This document shows positions 54,121 through 63,178 of a stretch of DNA of 64,000 bases, piece after piece. The notes beneath the pieces were generated by a model. The model did not search any database and was not told where the DNA came from. It saw only the letters and a program-made list of their open reading frames with translations. Both the position numbers and the translations under genes were made by a program. The stretch is from Martinezella dioscoreae (lineage in GTDB: Bacteria > Pseudomonadota > Alphaproteobacteria > Rhizobiales > Rhizobiaceae). The stretch is from NCBI RefSeq assembly GCF_009176305.1, contig NZ_BLAJ01000006.1, positions 62,001 through 126,000 on the forward strand, read 5' to 3'. Each line of letters begins with the position of its first letter. Within the stretch, counting starts at the first letter, position 1.

Positions 54121-55135
54121 GGAGGCCTCCGTGATCGGATTGTCCTGGCGCCTTACGTGGCTCCGCAACGATGGCATCGCCACTGTCGCGGTCTGCCGCT
54201 GCTACGCGTGCCCAGCTGTTCCATCCAAGCCTCGGCGGATCACTGCTTTCGCCAAGCCGGCAAAACGGGATGTGCTCCTTCTTCAAAACCACCTGAATGT
54301 CAAAATCGAGCGACGGATCCACATAAAGGCGCGTCAGGGCAAACAGCGCATTTATATTGGCGCTGCCAGGAGAAAGAGACCGGTAATCCTCATAATCGAC
54401 CGGGCCGATCACGACGCGGAAACTGCCGCCGAAATCGTGGACTGCCGCGCCCGCGGTCGAGTTCACGCCAAGCTGCACACCCTGCGGCTGCCCCATGCGG
54501 CTGCGCTCGCCCTCGGGAATGGAAAGCCATCTGCCTTTGAATAATTCGATCGCAACCGGCAGGCCGCTGAACTCCTGCAGCATGGCCTGCAGATTGACCG
54601 CATTGCGGTTTCTGGCCGAAAAAAATCCGGAAAATCGGAGGATCAGTTCGTCATCGGGACCGACCTGCTCCCTCAGCCGGGCGGTACCGAAACCCGTCAG
54701 TGCGAACAGGGTCTTGATAAAGGCGTTTCCGTTTCTGTCCCGGCTCCATCGCAATCCGCGCGCAAGACGATATTTCTCGCAGGCATCGGCGAAAAGCTCC
54801 GCAAGGCGGCTCGTAAAGAGATCGAAAAAGCTTGAAAGGCCATGAGCACGATTGCGCTCTTCGCGCATGACTAGCTCGTTGTAACTCGGCGGCATGGCCC
54901 CGAGTGGCCCGAGCAGACCGGCCATGCTTGCCTTGACCGACCCCGCCGCGCCTTTTCGCTTGAAGTCGCTAATGGCAAGCGGCGCCGGCGAAACGCCGAC
55001 GGGTGAGGACACCGTCAAATGATCGCCGGCCGCGTGCTGGGCGACACGAAACGCCGTCGATGGCTCGAAACGACCGGGGTCGCGTTCGAGCAGCGCGGCA
55101 AGCATTTCGCTATCACTTGGCCGGAACTGGTCCAT
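54110..55135 (-). CDS. tssG: T6SS baseplate protein TssG (ImpH)
   Basis: A 341-residue protein. RDPGRFEPSTAFRVAQHAAG, LGPLGAMPPSYNELVMRE and FFDLFTSRLAELF are the family's conserved blocks. TssG forms the baseplate wedge with TssE and TssF. It lies 21 bases after the tssF stop and overlaps fha. Length is normal. Confidence 0.93.
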   Translation of the reverse strand: MDQFRPSDSEMLAALLERDPGRFEPSTAFRVAQHAAGDHLTVSSPVGVSPAPLAISDFKRKGAAGSVKASMAGLLGPLGAMPPSYNELVMREERNRAHGLSSFFDLFTSRLAELFADACEKYRLARGLRWSRDRNGNAFIKTLFALTGFGTARLREQVGPDDELILRFSGFFSARNRNAVNLQAMLQEFSGLPVAIELFKGRWLSIPEGERSRMGQPQGVQLGVNSTAGAAVHDFGGSFRVVIGPVDYEDYRSLSPGSANINALFALTRLYVDPSLDFDIQVVLKKEHIPFCRLGESSDPPRLGWNSWARVAAADRDSGDAIVAEPRKAPGQSDHGGLHAA

Positions 55136-55156
55136 CGCTTGCGTTCATCTCCCTCG

Positions 55157-56938
55157 TCACAATAGCGGCCGCTCGGCGGCGCGCGCCGGCCAGACGGCGA
55201 TTGGTTTCGATTGCCCCTTCATCGAGATGGAAAGGCGAGTGAAGCTGTTGATCGAGGTGTAAAGCCCGAAAAACCGGTCGAGGACACTGCCGAAGAGATA
55301 GGCCGAAGGCCTGTCGATGGCGGCCGGATCAAACTCCAGGATGATATCGGTGCCCGTCACCATCCCGCCGCCGCCAAGCCGCGTCATCGAGCTTTTGGCG
55401 TCGACCCGCACAAGAGCATCCGCGAGCAGTCTGGTTTCGCGGCTGTCCCTGAAAGCATAGAGCGCAAGAATATCCTTCAGCGCGGCGCCATCATTGTCGA
55501 ATATGGAAAGATGATTGAGCTGGAGATGCGACATGAGCCGCCAGTTGCGCCCTTGCTGCTCGTTCATTCGCACGGAAGGCGTAGGTGCCATCAAGGCTTC
55601 GACTGAGCCGACTGCCTCGCTGCCGGAAGCCAGCTGCAGATAGGGATGGCCGCCGCCAAAGGGCAATTGCTCCGGCAGTTCGCGGTTAAGGCACAGCGCG
55701 TCTATGCTCGCGATCTTGTCAAGCGGACCGCTTGCCCGGCGAGCGCGGTCTACGAACGCGATTTCCATGTCCGAGGTATGGTCATCGGCGTCAAAGCGGC
55801 GCGTGCATTGCCAAAAGAGCGTAGAGGCTCCGCCCTTCAGGCTGCGACCGAAGAAGGGTTGGCACTCTTCCTCGTCCCCAGTGCGCGCCGACACGACCAC
55901 CTTCTCGATCGCATAGATCTCCCGCGTCTTCTGCCGTCTGGCATCGGGAAGCACGCGATATTCGGTGCGCGCACCGTCGAGTGCGATCGGTTCGCAACTC
56001 TGGCGAAACAAGTTTACGATCGGAGTGGCATTCAGGACGAAATCCCGGGCGGAGATGGCGCGCTCCAGCTTTACGCTGCTTTCATCGAGATAAATGAAGA
56101 TTTCCAGCGTTTCGCCACGCCAGGCCTTCAGGCCGACGATATCGATGAAGAGGAATTTCTGCGGCAAGGCGAAGAATTCCGTCAGCAGACGATAACCGGT
56201 GAAGCTTGAGCTGGGATAGGGCAGGATCGCCTCGTCCGGCTCGAAGCCGACCGGGCGGAGCGCGGCCGCCGGCAGCGTGACCGGCGCTCGATCATCGGCG
56301 TGGTGGGCAAGCGCGATGCCGAGCGTGTGATTGACGAGAAGCTCGTAAATCGCGACGGCCTGCTGCCAGGACGAACCGATATGAAGCCGCAGCCTGTCCA
56401 CGCCGATCTCACTGAGCGGCTTGTTGGCATCCCGTGCCCGGATCGACAGGCGAAGACAACCGGCCGCACCTGCATGAGGGGAGGGCGGCGCGCTGATCGG
56501 GTGGCCAGTCAGCGAAGCCGAGACGATCTCGATCGGCGCGACCAGCGTATCCTGTGTCGTGCGGAAGCGGCAGCTCTCGCCGCCAATCGGCTCCGCGAAG
56601 ATTTCGGTGTGACGCGGCAGGGTTTGCACCGATGTTAGCGTGCTGCTTGGCGTGAGGCGCACGATGCTCATCGAGGGCAATGGCGCGAGATAGTGCGGAT
56701 AAAGAGTTTCCAGCAACCCATCCGTCAGTTCCGGAAACTCGTCGTCGAGCTTCTGGCGCACGCGGGCGGCGGAATAGGCAAAGCTCTGGATCAGCCGTTC
56801 GACATGCGGATCGTCCGCAACCTCGCCGGTCAGGCGTAGCCGGCCGGCGATTTTAGGGAAAGCGTCGGCAAAACGTGCCGCACGCCGACGGATCGCGGCC
56901 AGCTCGTCGTTGTAACGCTGCAGGAAGCCGTCAGCCAT
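55157..56938 (-). CDS. tssF: T6SS baseplate protein TssF (ImpG)
   Basis: A 593-residue protein starting MADGFLQRYNDELAAIRRRA, followed by the typical FAYSAARVRQKLDDEFPELT and LLETLYPHYLAPLPSM blocks. Two copies build the baseplate wedge with TssG. Start ATG 56938 overlaps the tssE stop by eight bases. The frame open upstream of that belongs to the tssE antisense register. Confidence 0.95.
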   Translation of the reverse strand: MADGFLQRYNDELAAIRRRAARFADAFPKIAGRLRLTGEVADDPHVERLIQSFAYSAARVRQKLDDEFPELTDGLLETLYPHYLAPLPSMSIVRLTPSSTLTSVQTLPRHTEIFAEPIGGESCRFRTTQDTLVAPIEIVSASLTGHPISAPPSPHAGAAGCLRLSIRARDANKPLSEIGVDRLRLHIGSSWQQAVAIYELLVNHTLGIALAHHADDRAPVTLPAAALRPVGFEPDEAILPYPSSSFTGYRLLTEFFALPQKFLFIDIVGLKAWRGETLEIFIYLDESSVKLERAISARDFVLNATPIVNLFRQSCEPIALDGARTEYRVLPDARRQKTREIYAIEKVVVSARTGDEEECQPFFGRSLKGGASTLFWQCTRRFDADDHTSDMEIAFVDRARRASGPLDKIASIDALCLNRELPEQLPFGGGHPYLQLASGSEAVGSVEALMAPTPSVRMNEQQGRNWRLMSHLQLNHLSIFDNDGAALKDILALYAFRDSRETRLLADALVRVDAKSSMTRLGGGGMVTGTDIILEFDPAAIDRPSAYLFGSVLDRFFGLYTSINSFTRLSISMKGQSKPIAVWPARAAERPLL

Positions 56939-57440
56939 TATTGGCCTCCACCAGGAAGCGCTGAGTGGAGGGGTCGATCGTCGATTCAAAGCTGATCGGC
57001 GGCATACCCTCATGCACGCGGAAGGTCGCGTGGATGCGCAGCCGCAAGGCTCGTTCGCCATTTCCGCGGCTCTTGAGGATACTCACCTGCACATCGGAAA
57101 GCCGCGTTTCGAACAGCGTGATGCGCCGCTCGATCAGGTGTGCGAGACGGCTCTTGGCTTCATCGGTGACGAGATTTGCCGAGACCATGCCATCGACCCC
57201 GAAGGACACCAGCGCATCGCCGAGTTCATCGTAAATGGAGGGCGGAGCAGTCGGCCGGCGGCGCGTGTTGAGTAGAGCTTCGAGATCGCGGCGAATGCAT
57301 TCGCGCAGTTCGCGCAGTTGCTCGGCCGCCGTCAGCGGTGGATCCTGCAGGCGATCGGGGTCCCCGTCGATCAGTCGATCGATGATCGACCTCGCGACGA
57401 TCCTTTCCCGCGGCCTGTAGCGCTCCAACGGATCAGCCAT
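56931..57440 (-). CDS. tssE: T6SS baseplate protein TssE (ImpF, gp25-like)
   Basis: A 169-residue gp25/lysozyme-like baseplate protein. The EALLNTRR motif (about 54-61), which clips the sheath to the baseplate, is present in full, followed by SIYDELGDALVSFGVDGM. It overlaps tagJ and tssF by eight bases each. Confidence 0.94.
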   Translation of the reverse strand: MADPLERYRPRERIVARSIIDRLIDGDPDRLQDPPLTAAEQLRELRECIRRDLEALLNTRRRPTAPPSIYDELGDALVSFGVDGMVSANLVTDEAKSRLAHLIERRITLFETRLSDVQVSILKSRGNGERALRLRIHATFRVHEGMPPISFESTIDPSTQRFLVEANNG

Positions 57441-58257
57441 GGGCGGCGCGCCTCGTCCCGGCAGAGTTTGCAGCGACTTCCAGCGACTTCAGATCATGGA
57501 AGGAAACCAGATCGTCGCCCGCCAGGAAGCACTTTTGGCCGCGGCCGGTCGTAATGCCCGTCGGCTCGTCGACCCATTCGGTCTCGCGGCCCAGCAGCAG
57601 CTTGGCGCCTGTCGTGCCGTGATAGATCGCCGGCAGCAGTACGGGCGCGCTCGCGCCGTCCACGAGCTCAAGCTCGGCCCTGCGGAAAGCGAGATCGCGG
57701 GGGCGGGCAATCGGCTCAAGGCGAAGCGCGGCAATCCTGGAAAAGTCGATCCACAGATAGGAGCCGCCGGTCATGATGACCTCAAGAGCATGCGGGATCC
57801 GATCGTCTAGATCTCGAAGGTCCGAAACAAGCTGGCCATTCCAGCGCATCGGCCGTTCGCCCCTGATCGCCTCAAGGGATTGCAGCGCCGCGGCCGTATC
57901 CGAAGAATGGTCGCGATGGGCGATCGCCACCTTCATGGCCGCCTGATCGAGCGCCGTCGGGCCGTTCGGGAATTCCGGCACCGCCGTTTCCTCGAACCAG
58001 GCCAAACGTGCAGCCATCGCACGAAGCTGGTTGCGCAGCATAGCGAAGCCCATCATGTCTTCCGGCGCGAATGTTGTCGCGATATTGCACTGCGCATCGG
58101 CTCGCGCGTAATCACCGGCAAGGATCAGAAGATCGATCAGAATATGCCTGCCATCCTTGTCCGTCGGCGCTGCCTTTACATGTGCCTTCGCCTGCTCAAT
58201 TGCGTCGTCGAGCGCGTTTTCGCTAAGAGCTTCGGCAATCCTGGCGGAGAGCGTCAT
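57433..58257 (-). CDS. tagJ: T6SS accessory protein TagJ (ImpE)
   Basis: A 274-residue protein beginning MTLSARIAEALSENALDDAI. The N-terminal half is TPR-like helical (IEQAKAHVKAAPTDKDGRHI, then LIDLLILAGDYARADAQCNI). The C-terminal ImpE domain contains ITTGRGQKCFLAGDD. TagJ binds the sheath subunit TssB and may assist the ClpV-driven disassembly. Start overlaps the impD stop (ATGA). Confidence 0.9.
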   Translation of the reverse strand: MTLSARIAEALSENALDDAIEQAKAHVKAAPTDKDGRHILIDLLILAGDYARADAQCNIATTFAPEDMMGFAMLRNQLRAMAARLAWFEETAVPEFPNGPTALDQAAMKVAIAHRDHSSDTAAALQSLEAIRGERPMRWNGQLVSDLRDLDDRIPHALEVIMTGGSYLWIDFSRIAALRLEPIARPRDLAFRRAELELVDGASAPVLLPAIYHGTTGAKLLLGRETEWVDEPTGITTGRGQKCFLAGDDLVSFHDLKSLEVAANSAGTRRAAHG

Positions 58258-59654
58258 GCGGACATCCTTTGCGTGTTCGCGGGGCGGGAGAATGCATAGG
58301 TCGCATTCGCCGTCTCCGCGATGAGGTGAAAACTTGTCGAGACGTCGTCGAGCTGAAAATGCGGCTGCAGCCGTACCGTGCAAGCGAACATGCCCGGCTT
58401 GCCGGGAATTTCATCGACGCTGATGCCGGCCGAGCGCAACGGGAAACGCGTGCGCAGCGACAGGTCGGCGTCGTCGTTGCCGAGCGTGTAGGTTGACAGC
58501 CAATCGTTCAGCTTGCGTTCAATGGAGGCACTATCGGCGAGCTTGCCGATGTCATCGCGCATGATGACCTTGAGATAGTGCGAGAAGCGCGAGGCGCACA
58601 GCACATACTGCAGCATCGCTGCGATGCGGGCATTTTGCCGGGCATGCTCGCTCGAATAATGCGGCGGCGCATGCAGAGACTGATTGGAATTGAAGATCGC
58701 CGACGAGGAGAGATATGTCGTAGCGACAGGGACTATGCCGAGCTCGCACAACTGCTGCTCCTGTCCATTGGTCAGACGAATTTCGACGGGAGCCTGTTGC
58801 GACAACCCGTTGCTTTCGATGCCGAGATCATAGGGAGCGAGCTCCTCCGCGCTCAGCATGCCGCCATCGATGGCGTCCTGCGTCACCCCACGAATATCGG
58901 CGAACCAGCCGGTTTCGATGAAATTGCGGATGACGATCATCGCGAAAGCGAAGGCACCATTGCCCCAAAGCAAGGTGCTGCCATCGGCTGCGATGCTTTC
59001 GCGGAAAGGGAACCGATCGTCGCGCTCGCGCGAAAACGCCTCATAGGGCGCGCGCATCAGGATCCGTGGGGCGACCAGTCCGAGGAAACGGGAATCCTCG
59101 CGCGCGCGAAGCCCATTCCAGCGGATGCGGGTGGGATCATAGGCCAACCAGGAAAAGTCCTGAACGCGATTGAGCTCGTCAAAATCCTGCAGGCCGATGG
59201 CTTGTGGTGCGGCGGCGGCTACGAACGGGCAGAAGGCAGCGGCGGCGGCCATGCCGATCTGCGTGAGCGCGCCGACCGTATCGCCGCCGACCCGATCTTG
59301 TGGAGAAAGCTCGTAGTCGCCGATCAACAGACCGAACGGCTCTCCACCGGGCATGCCGAATTCGCGACTGTAGATCAGCTCGAAGAGATGGCTCTGGTCG
59401 AATTCCGTCGTTCGCTCCAGATGCCGCGTCAGCTGAGCCCAGCTGACGCTGAGGATCTTGACCTTCACCTCTTCCGATCGGCCGGTGTGACGCATGAGCA
59501 TGGCGAGTCCGCGCCACCGCGCTTCCATTGCCTGGAAGTCCGGATGGTGCAAGATGGCATTGACCTGCTTGTTGAGCGCATCGTCGATCATGGCGATCAC
59601 GCGATGCACCTGACGCGGCCAGGCTGCTCTCGGTTCCGTCGTTGTCACGGTCAT
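58254..59654 (-). CDS. impD: Second TssC-like sheath-family protein (ImpD)
   Basis: A 466-residue TssC paralogue. Family blocks MEARWRGLAMLM, EFGMPGGEPFGLLIGDYEL, FSWLAYDPTRIRWNGLRARE and SRFSHYLKVIMRDDIG follow the same order as in the main TssC. It lacks the N-terminal 50 or so residues of TssC. Start ATG 59654 lies 47 bases after the tssC stop. Such a second copy is usual in imp-type loci. Whether it joins the sheath or has a separate role is not settled to my knowledge. Confidence 0.9.
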   Translation of the reverse strand: MTVTTTEPRAAWPRQVHRVIAMIDDALNKQVNAILHHPDFQAMEARWRGLAMLMRHTGRSEEVKVKILSVSWAQLTRHLERTTEFDQSHLFELIYSREFGMPGGEPFGLLIGDYELSPQDRVGGDTVGALTQIGMAAAAAFCPFVAAAAPQAIGLQDFDELNRVQDFSWLAYDPTRIRWNGLRAREDSRFLGLVAPRILMRAPYEAFSRERDDRFPFRESIAADGSTLLWGNGAFAFAMIVIRNFIETGWFADIRGVTQDAIDGGMLSAEELAPYDLGIESNGLSQQAPVEIRLTNGQEQQLCELGIVPVATTYLSSSAIFNSNQSLHAPPHYSSEHARQNARIAAMLQYVLCASRFSHYLKVIMRDDIGKLADSASIERKLNDWLSTYTLGNDDADLSLRTRFPLRSAGISVDEIPGKPGMFACTVRLQPHFQLDDVSTSFHLIAETANATYAFSRPANTQRMSA

Positions 59655-59701
59655 GGCGCTGACTGAAGGCGCGCGGCGAGGAGATCGCCGCGCCGCCCCT
59701 C

Positions 59702-61180
59702 CTAGTTCTTGCTCGGAATGCGCGCGACCATGCGAAGCGAGGTGGTCAGCTCTTCCATCTGCAGCCAGGGGCGCATCCAGGCGACGGCGTTGTAGGAGCC
59801 CGGCTTGCCCGGAACTTCCTGGACGGTCACCTTGGCATCGCGCAGCGGATATTTGGCGCGAGATTCCTCGCCTGCATCGTCGTTCGCGTTGACGTAGTTG
59901 GCGATCCAGCGGTTGAGCCAGTTCTCGCAATCCTGCGCTTCCATGAAGGAGCCGATCTTGTCGCGTCCCATGACCTTCAGATAATGGGCGAAGCGCGAGG
60001 TGGCCATCATGTAGGGCAGGCGCGCGGAAACCGCGGCATTGGCCGTTGCTTCAGGCTTGTCGTAAACCTTCGGCTTGTGAGTCGTCTGCGCGCCGAAGAA
60101 CACGGCGTAATCAGTGTTCTTGTAGTGGCAGAGCGGCAGGAAGCCCAGTTTGCCGAGTTCGGCGTCGCGACGGTCGGTGATGCCGACTTCGGTCGGGCAC
60201 TTGAGGTCGAGGTCGCCATCGTCGCTCGAGAAGATGTGCATCGGCAGGTTTTCGACCTTGCCGCCGTTTTCCGCGCCGCGAATTGCCGTGCACCAGCCGC
60301 TCTGCGCAAAGGCATCCGTCAGCCGCGTTCCCATCACGTAGGCTGCATTCATCCAGCAGTAGGAATTATGTTCGAGTTCGCCGGTCTTCGAATGATCGGT
60401 TTCGTCGAAAGCGAAGTCGTCGATCGGATTGGTCTTCGGGCCATAGGGCATGCGGGCAAGCACGCGGGGGAGGGCGAGTGTCACGAAGCGCGAATCCTCG
60501 CTCTCGCGCAGGCTGCGCCACTTGGCATATTCGACCGTTTCGAAGATCTTTTCCAGGTCACGCGGACGGGCGAGTTCGCGATAGTCATCGAAGCCGAACA
60601 TGCGCGGGCTTGCGGCCGAAATGAACGGCGCGAAAGCGGCGGCTGCGATCGACGAAATCGCCTGCAGCGTCTGCACGTCATCGAAGGAATTGTCGAATTC
60701 GTAATCGCCGATAAGGGCGCCCATGGGCTCACCGCCCGGCGTGCCGAATTCGTCTTCGTAGATCGACTTGAAGAGCCGCGACTGATCGAACTCTACCGCC
60801 TTTGCGAGATCCTTGGAAACATCCCGCTTGGAAGCGTTCAGCACACGGATTTTCAGGTTGACGCTGGTCTCGCTGTTCTTGACGAGATATTGCAGGCCGC
60901 GCCAGCTGCCTTCCAGCTTGGTGAATTCAGGCGATTGCATGATCGCGGCAAGCTGACGTGAAATTTTCCGGTCGAGCTCGGCGATCGCCTTGTTGAGCGT
61001 TACCGTCAGGTTGCGGTCATAGGTGACGGTGCCCTTGAGGGCCTGATCGGTCAGCGTCCTCAGGAGATCCTGGGCACGATCGGGCTCGGTCTGCCTGGTG
61101 GCCGCCACGATCTGCGACAGCAGATTTTCCTCGGGCGCGAACTCGGCCTCTTTGGTCTTCAGTTGGCTTTCAGCGCTCAT
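59702..61180 (-). CDS. tssC: T6SS contractile sheath large subunit TssC (ImpC)
   Basis: A 492-residue protein. The N-terminal helix region (about 1-60) interacts with TssB. Conserved blocks are KLEGSWRGLQYLV, EFGTPGGEPMGALIGDYEFD, MPYGPKTNPIDDFAF and TSRFAHYLKVMGRDKIG. TssB and TssC form the contractile sheath around the Hcp tube. AAGGATC precedes the ATG. A 109-base gap with a perfect hairpin separates it from tssB. Confidence 0.96.
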   Translation of the reverse strand: MSAESQLKTKEAEFAPEENLLSQIVAATRQTEPDRAQDLLRTLTDQALKGTVTYDRNLTVTLNKAIAELDRKISRQLAAIMQSPEFTKLEGSWRGLQYLVKNSETSVNLKIRVLNASKRDVSKDLAKAVEFDQSRLFKSIYEDEFGTPGGEPMGALIGDYEFDNSFDDVQTLQAISSIAAAAFAPFISAASPRMFGFDDYRELARPRDLEKIFETVEYAKWRSLRESEDSRFVTLALPRVLARMPYGPKTNPIDDFAFDETDHSKTGELEHNSYCWMNAAYVMGTRLTDAFAQSGWCTAIRGAENGGKVENLPMHIFSSDDGDLDLKCPTEVGITDRRDAELGKLGFLPLCHYKNTDYAVFFGAQTTHKPKVYDKPEATANAAVSARLPYMMATSRFAHYLKVMGRDKIGSFMEAQDCENWLNRWIANYVNANDDAGEESRAKYPLRDAKVTVQEVPGKPGSYNAVAWMRPWLQMEELTTSLRMVARIPSKN

Positions 61181-61257
61181 TTTTCGATCCTTGCGGAAAT
61201 GCGGGCGATACCGATGGAGTTCAAATCTGTCGTTATCGGCCGCTTGAAACGAAACTG

Positions 61258-61281
61258 GGCGATCGGCTTAGGCTGATCGCC
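61258..61281 (-). other. Perfect hairpin between tssB and tssC
   Basis: On the minus strand GGCGATC and GATCGCC pair across a ten-base loop (AGCCTAAGCC), nine bases after the tssB stop. No T-run follows, so RNA processing, stabilisation or mild attenuation is more likely than full termination. Confidence 0.5.
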
Positions 61282-61289
61282 GACGACGA

Positions 61290-61802
61290 TCAGCTTGCGG
61301 CGGGCTTTTCGGCCAATCCGAGCTCGGACATCAGCTTGGAAAGATCAGCCTTGTTCTGGAGCACGTCTTCCAGCAGCCGCTCCAGCTCTTCCGAACGGTC
61401 GGCCTTGCTCATGAGGTCGCGGAGCTGGTTGCGCGCATCGAGGAGGGCCTTGAGCGCCGGGACCTGACTGACGATGGAACCCGGTTCGAAATCCCGCATG
61501 CTTTCGAATTTCAGCGAGACGGGAAGCTGCGAGCCGTCGCCCTCCAGCGTGTTTTCGACAGAAATGTTCAGGCCGGGCGTCATGCGCCGCATGACGTCAT
61601 CAAAATTATCGCGATCGATCTGAACGAATTTGCGCTCGCCGAACGGTTTCAGCGGTTGGGTCGGGTTACCCGAGAAGTCGCCGAGAACGCCGACGACGAA
61701 AGGCAATTCCTTGACGACCATCGCACCTTCGGTCTCCACTTCATACTTGATGTGGACCCTGGGCTTGCGCACTCGCTCGAGCTTTTCGTGAACACTCGCC
61801 AT
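61290..61802 (-). CDS. tssB: T6SS contractile sheath small subunit TssB (ImpB)
   Basis: A 170-residue protein: RVHIKYEVETEGAMVVKELP, VVGVLGDFSGNP and GERKFVQIDRDNFDDVM are the TssB pattern. AAGGAG lies eight bases before the ATG. It partners TssC in the sheath. It is 104 bases from tssA on the same strand. Confidence 0.96.
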   Translation of the reverse strand: MASVHEKLERVRKPRVHIKYEVETEGAMVVKELPFVVGVLGDFSGNPTQPLKPFGERKFVQIDRDNFDDVMRRMTPGLNISVENTLEGDGSQLPVSLKFESMRDFEPGSIVSQVPALKALLDARNQLRDLMSKADRSEELERLLEDVLQNKADLSKLMSELGLAEKPAAS

Positions 61803-61906
61803 AAAGTTTCTCCTTCCATGCCAGCGGCAAATTCGCTCTACAGATGTGGCGCAACTCGACTTTGGAAAGGGCCGGTTGCAAAAAGTTCAGAGGATGGTTG
61901 TATTTC

Positions 61907-62950
61907 TCACCCATTCTTATTCGATTTCAGCTGAATGCCTGCCGCCGTCAGCACGGCGTTGCGAGCCTGCTGTTCTGGCAGCAATTCGGCCAGTAGTTCG
62001 GAAAAATCCATGCGGCCGCGCCTGACCATCGTCTCGATTGACATCGAGATCGGAGAGTGGGGTTCGGTGCGGCGGAAGTAGCGCGCGACGGCAAGCAGCA
62101 GCTCGAAGGCTTCCTCGCGCGAGCCGATCTGTTCAGCGCTCAACGCGCGCGGACGTGTTTGCGCCTGCTCGCCGTCCTCCGGCTGCGGTTCCATCGCAGC
62201 CACGGCCTCAGACGATTCGATGCCGGCGAGAGAGCGAAGCGCCAAGGCCGCCTCTTGCAGAACATTATGCGTATTGGAACTCGGCGGTGCCATCTGCCCG
62301 CAGCGCTCGTTCAGGATGGATACGAGCCGGTCGAAGGCGGCAATGCAGCCATTGACCGTTTCAAGATGCGAACTCATCGCCGTCGTGCCTGCATCGAGAA
62401 CTGCCTGATTTAACTCGTCACGCCGCTTCACTTCGTTGGGCCGTTGCGACAGCTGAAAGTCCCAGAGGGAAAACTGGCCGAATTTCACGCCAGGAATGAG
62501 CGGCGACAACCTGATCGCTTGGATGATGGTTCCTTCGCCGCCGATGCCATTGAGGCCCGAAAGCGGGGCAAGTCGTTCCTCGATATCGTCGACGCCGACG
62601 GAATGAAATTTCTCCCAATGCTTGTCCAAAAGCGACGCGATTGCATGATAGACGTCCCGCAACCCTTCGAAACCGCGCAGACGTAATTCCGCTTCAGCCA
62701 ACCATGCTAATACTTCGAGGTCCTTACTTTTTGAAGAAATAATCTGCAATCCGAGATTGCTGACATCTGTCCAAAGAGGCGAAATGCTAATATTTTCGCC
62801 CGGAGATATACCTCGTTCCGCCGCGCGAGCCTGGTTTCTTGCATCCTTTATTCTATAGTATATTTCGCGCATAGAAGTATTATTGCGAATATTTTCTCCG
62901 CAAGGCGCGTTTTCTTCAAATGGATTTTCTATGTCGCGAACGTTCAGCAG
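61907..62950 (-). CDS. tssA: T6SS assembly protein TssA (ImpA), unusual start
   Basis: A 347-residue reading if started at CTG 62950. The ImpA N-terminal domain includes NPFEENAPCGENI, MREIYYRIKDARNQARAAER and PLWTDVSNLGLQIISSKSKD. The C-terminal LAVARYFRRTEPHSPISMSI region is normal. The first in-frame ATG (62872) would remove the conserved ENAPCGENI block. Between the upstream stop and that ATG there is no ATG, GTG or TTG; CTG 62950 has GGAG eight bases before it. An ATG at 62964 would join this frame if one base were added near 62955. TssA guides sheath and tube polymerisation. Confidence 0.85.
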   Translation of the reverse strand: MLNVRDIENPFEENAPCGENIRNNTSMREIYYRIKDARNQARAAERGISPGENISISPLWTDVSNLGLQIISSKSKDLEVLAWLAEAELRLRGFEGLRDVYHAIASLLDKHWEKFHSVGVDDIEERLAPLSGLNGIGGEGTIIQAIRLSPLIPGVKFGQFSLWDFQLSQRPNEVKRRDELNQAVLDAGTTAMSSHLETVNGCIAAFDRLVSILNERCGQMAPPSSNTHNVLQEAALALRSLAGIESSEAVAAMEPQPEDGEQAQTRPRALSAEQIGSREEAFELLLAVARYFRRTEPHSPISMSIETMVRRGRMDFSELLAELLPEQQARNAVLTAAGIQLKSNKNG

Positions 62951-63178
62951 GGAATTAACTCCATATCATGAACTACATCGTTAGAGGGCGTGATAGTTAG
63001 ATCGATATATTCCTTTGTCAACCATGTCTATTCTGCAACAGATTTATGACGATTCCATTTTTTGACCACATGAAAAATTTTTTGTAGTCCATCTGGACGT
63101 ATGGAAATAACCGCCCTAGTTGTTGCCGCGATTTGGAGCGTGTGGTTGAAATGTAACCAGAGGGAGGAAACTTCTAGG
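62951..63178. promoter_or_regulatory. Divergent T6SS control region (tssA / clpV)
   Basis: The region between the two divergent T6SS transcripts is clearly more AT-rich than its surroundings, as is the 5' end of tssA. It must hold the promoters of both. No sigma-54 or EcfG pattern was recognised. GAGGGAGG near its right end is the clpV ribosome site. Confidence 0.6.

Noticed and set aside
53275..54540. 421-codon plus-strand open frame opposite fha and tssG
   Set aside because: Shadow frame crossing two well-supported genes; composition is not protein-like.
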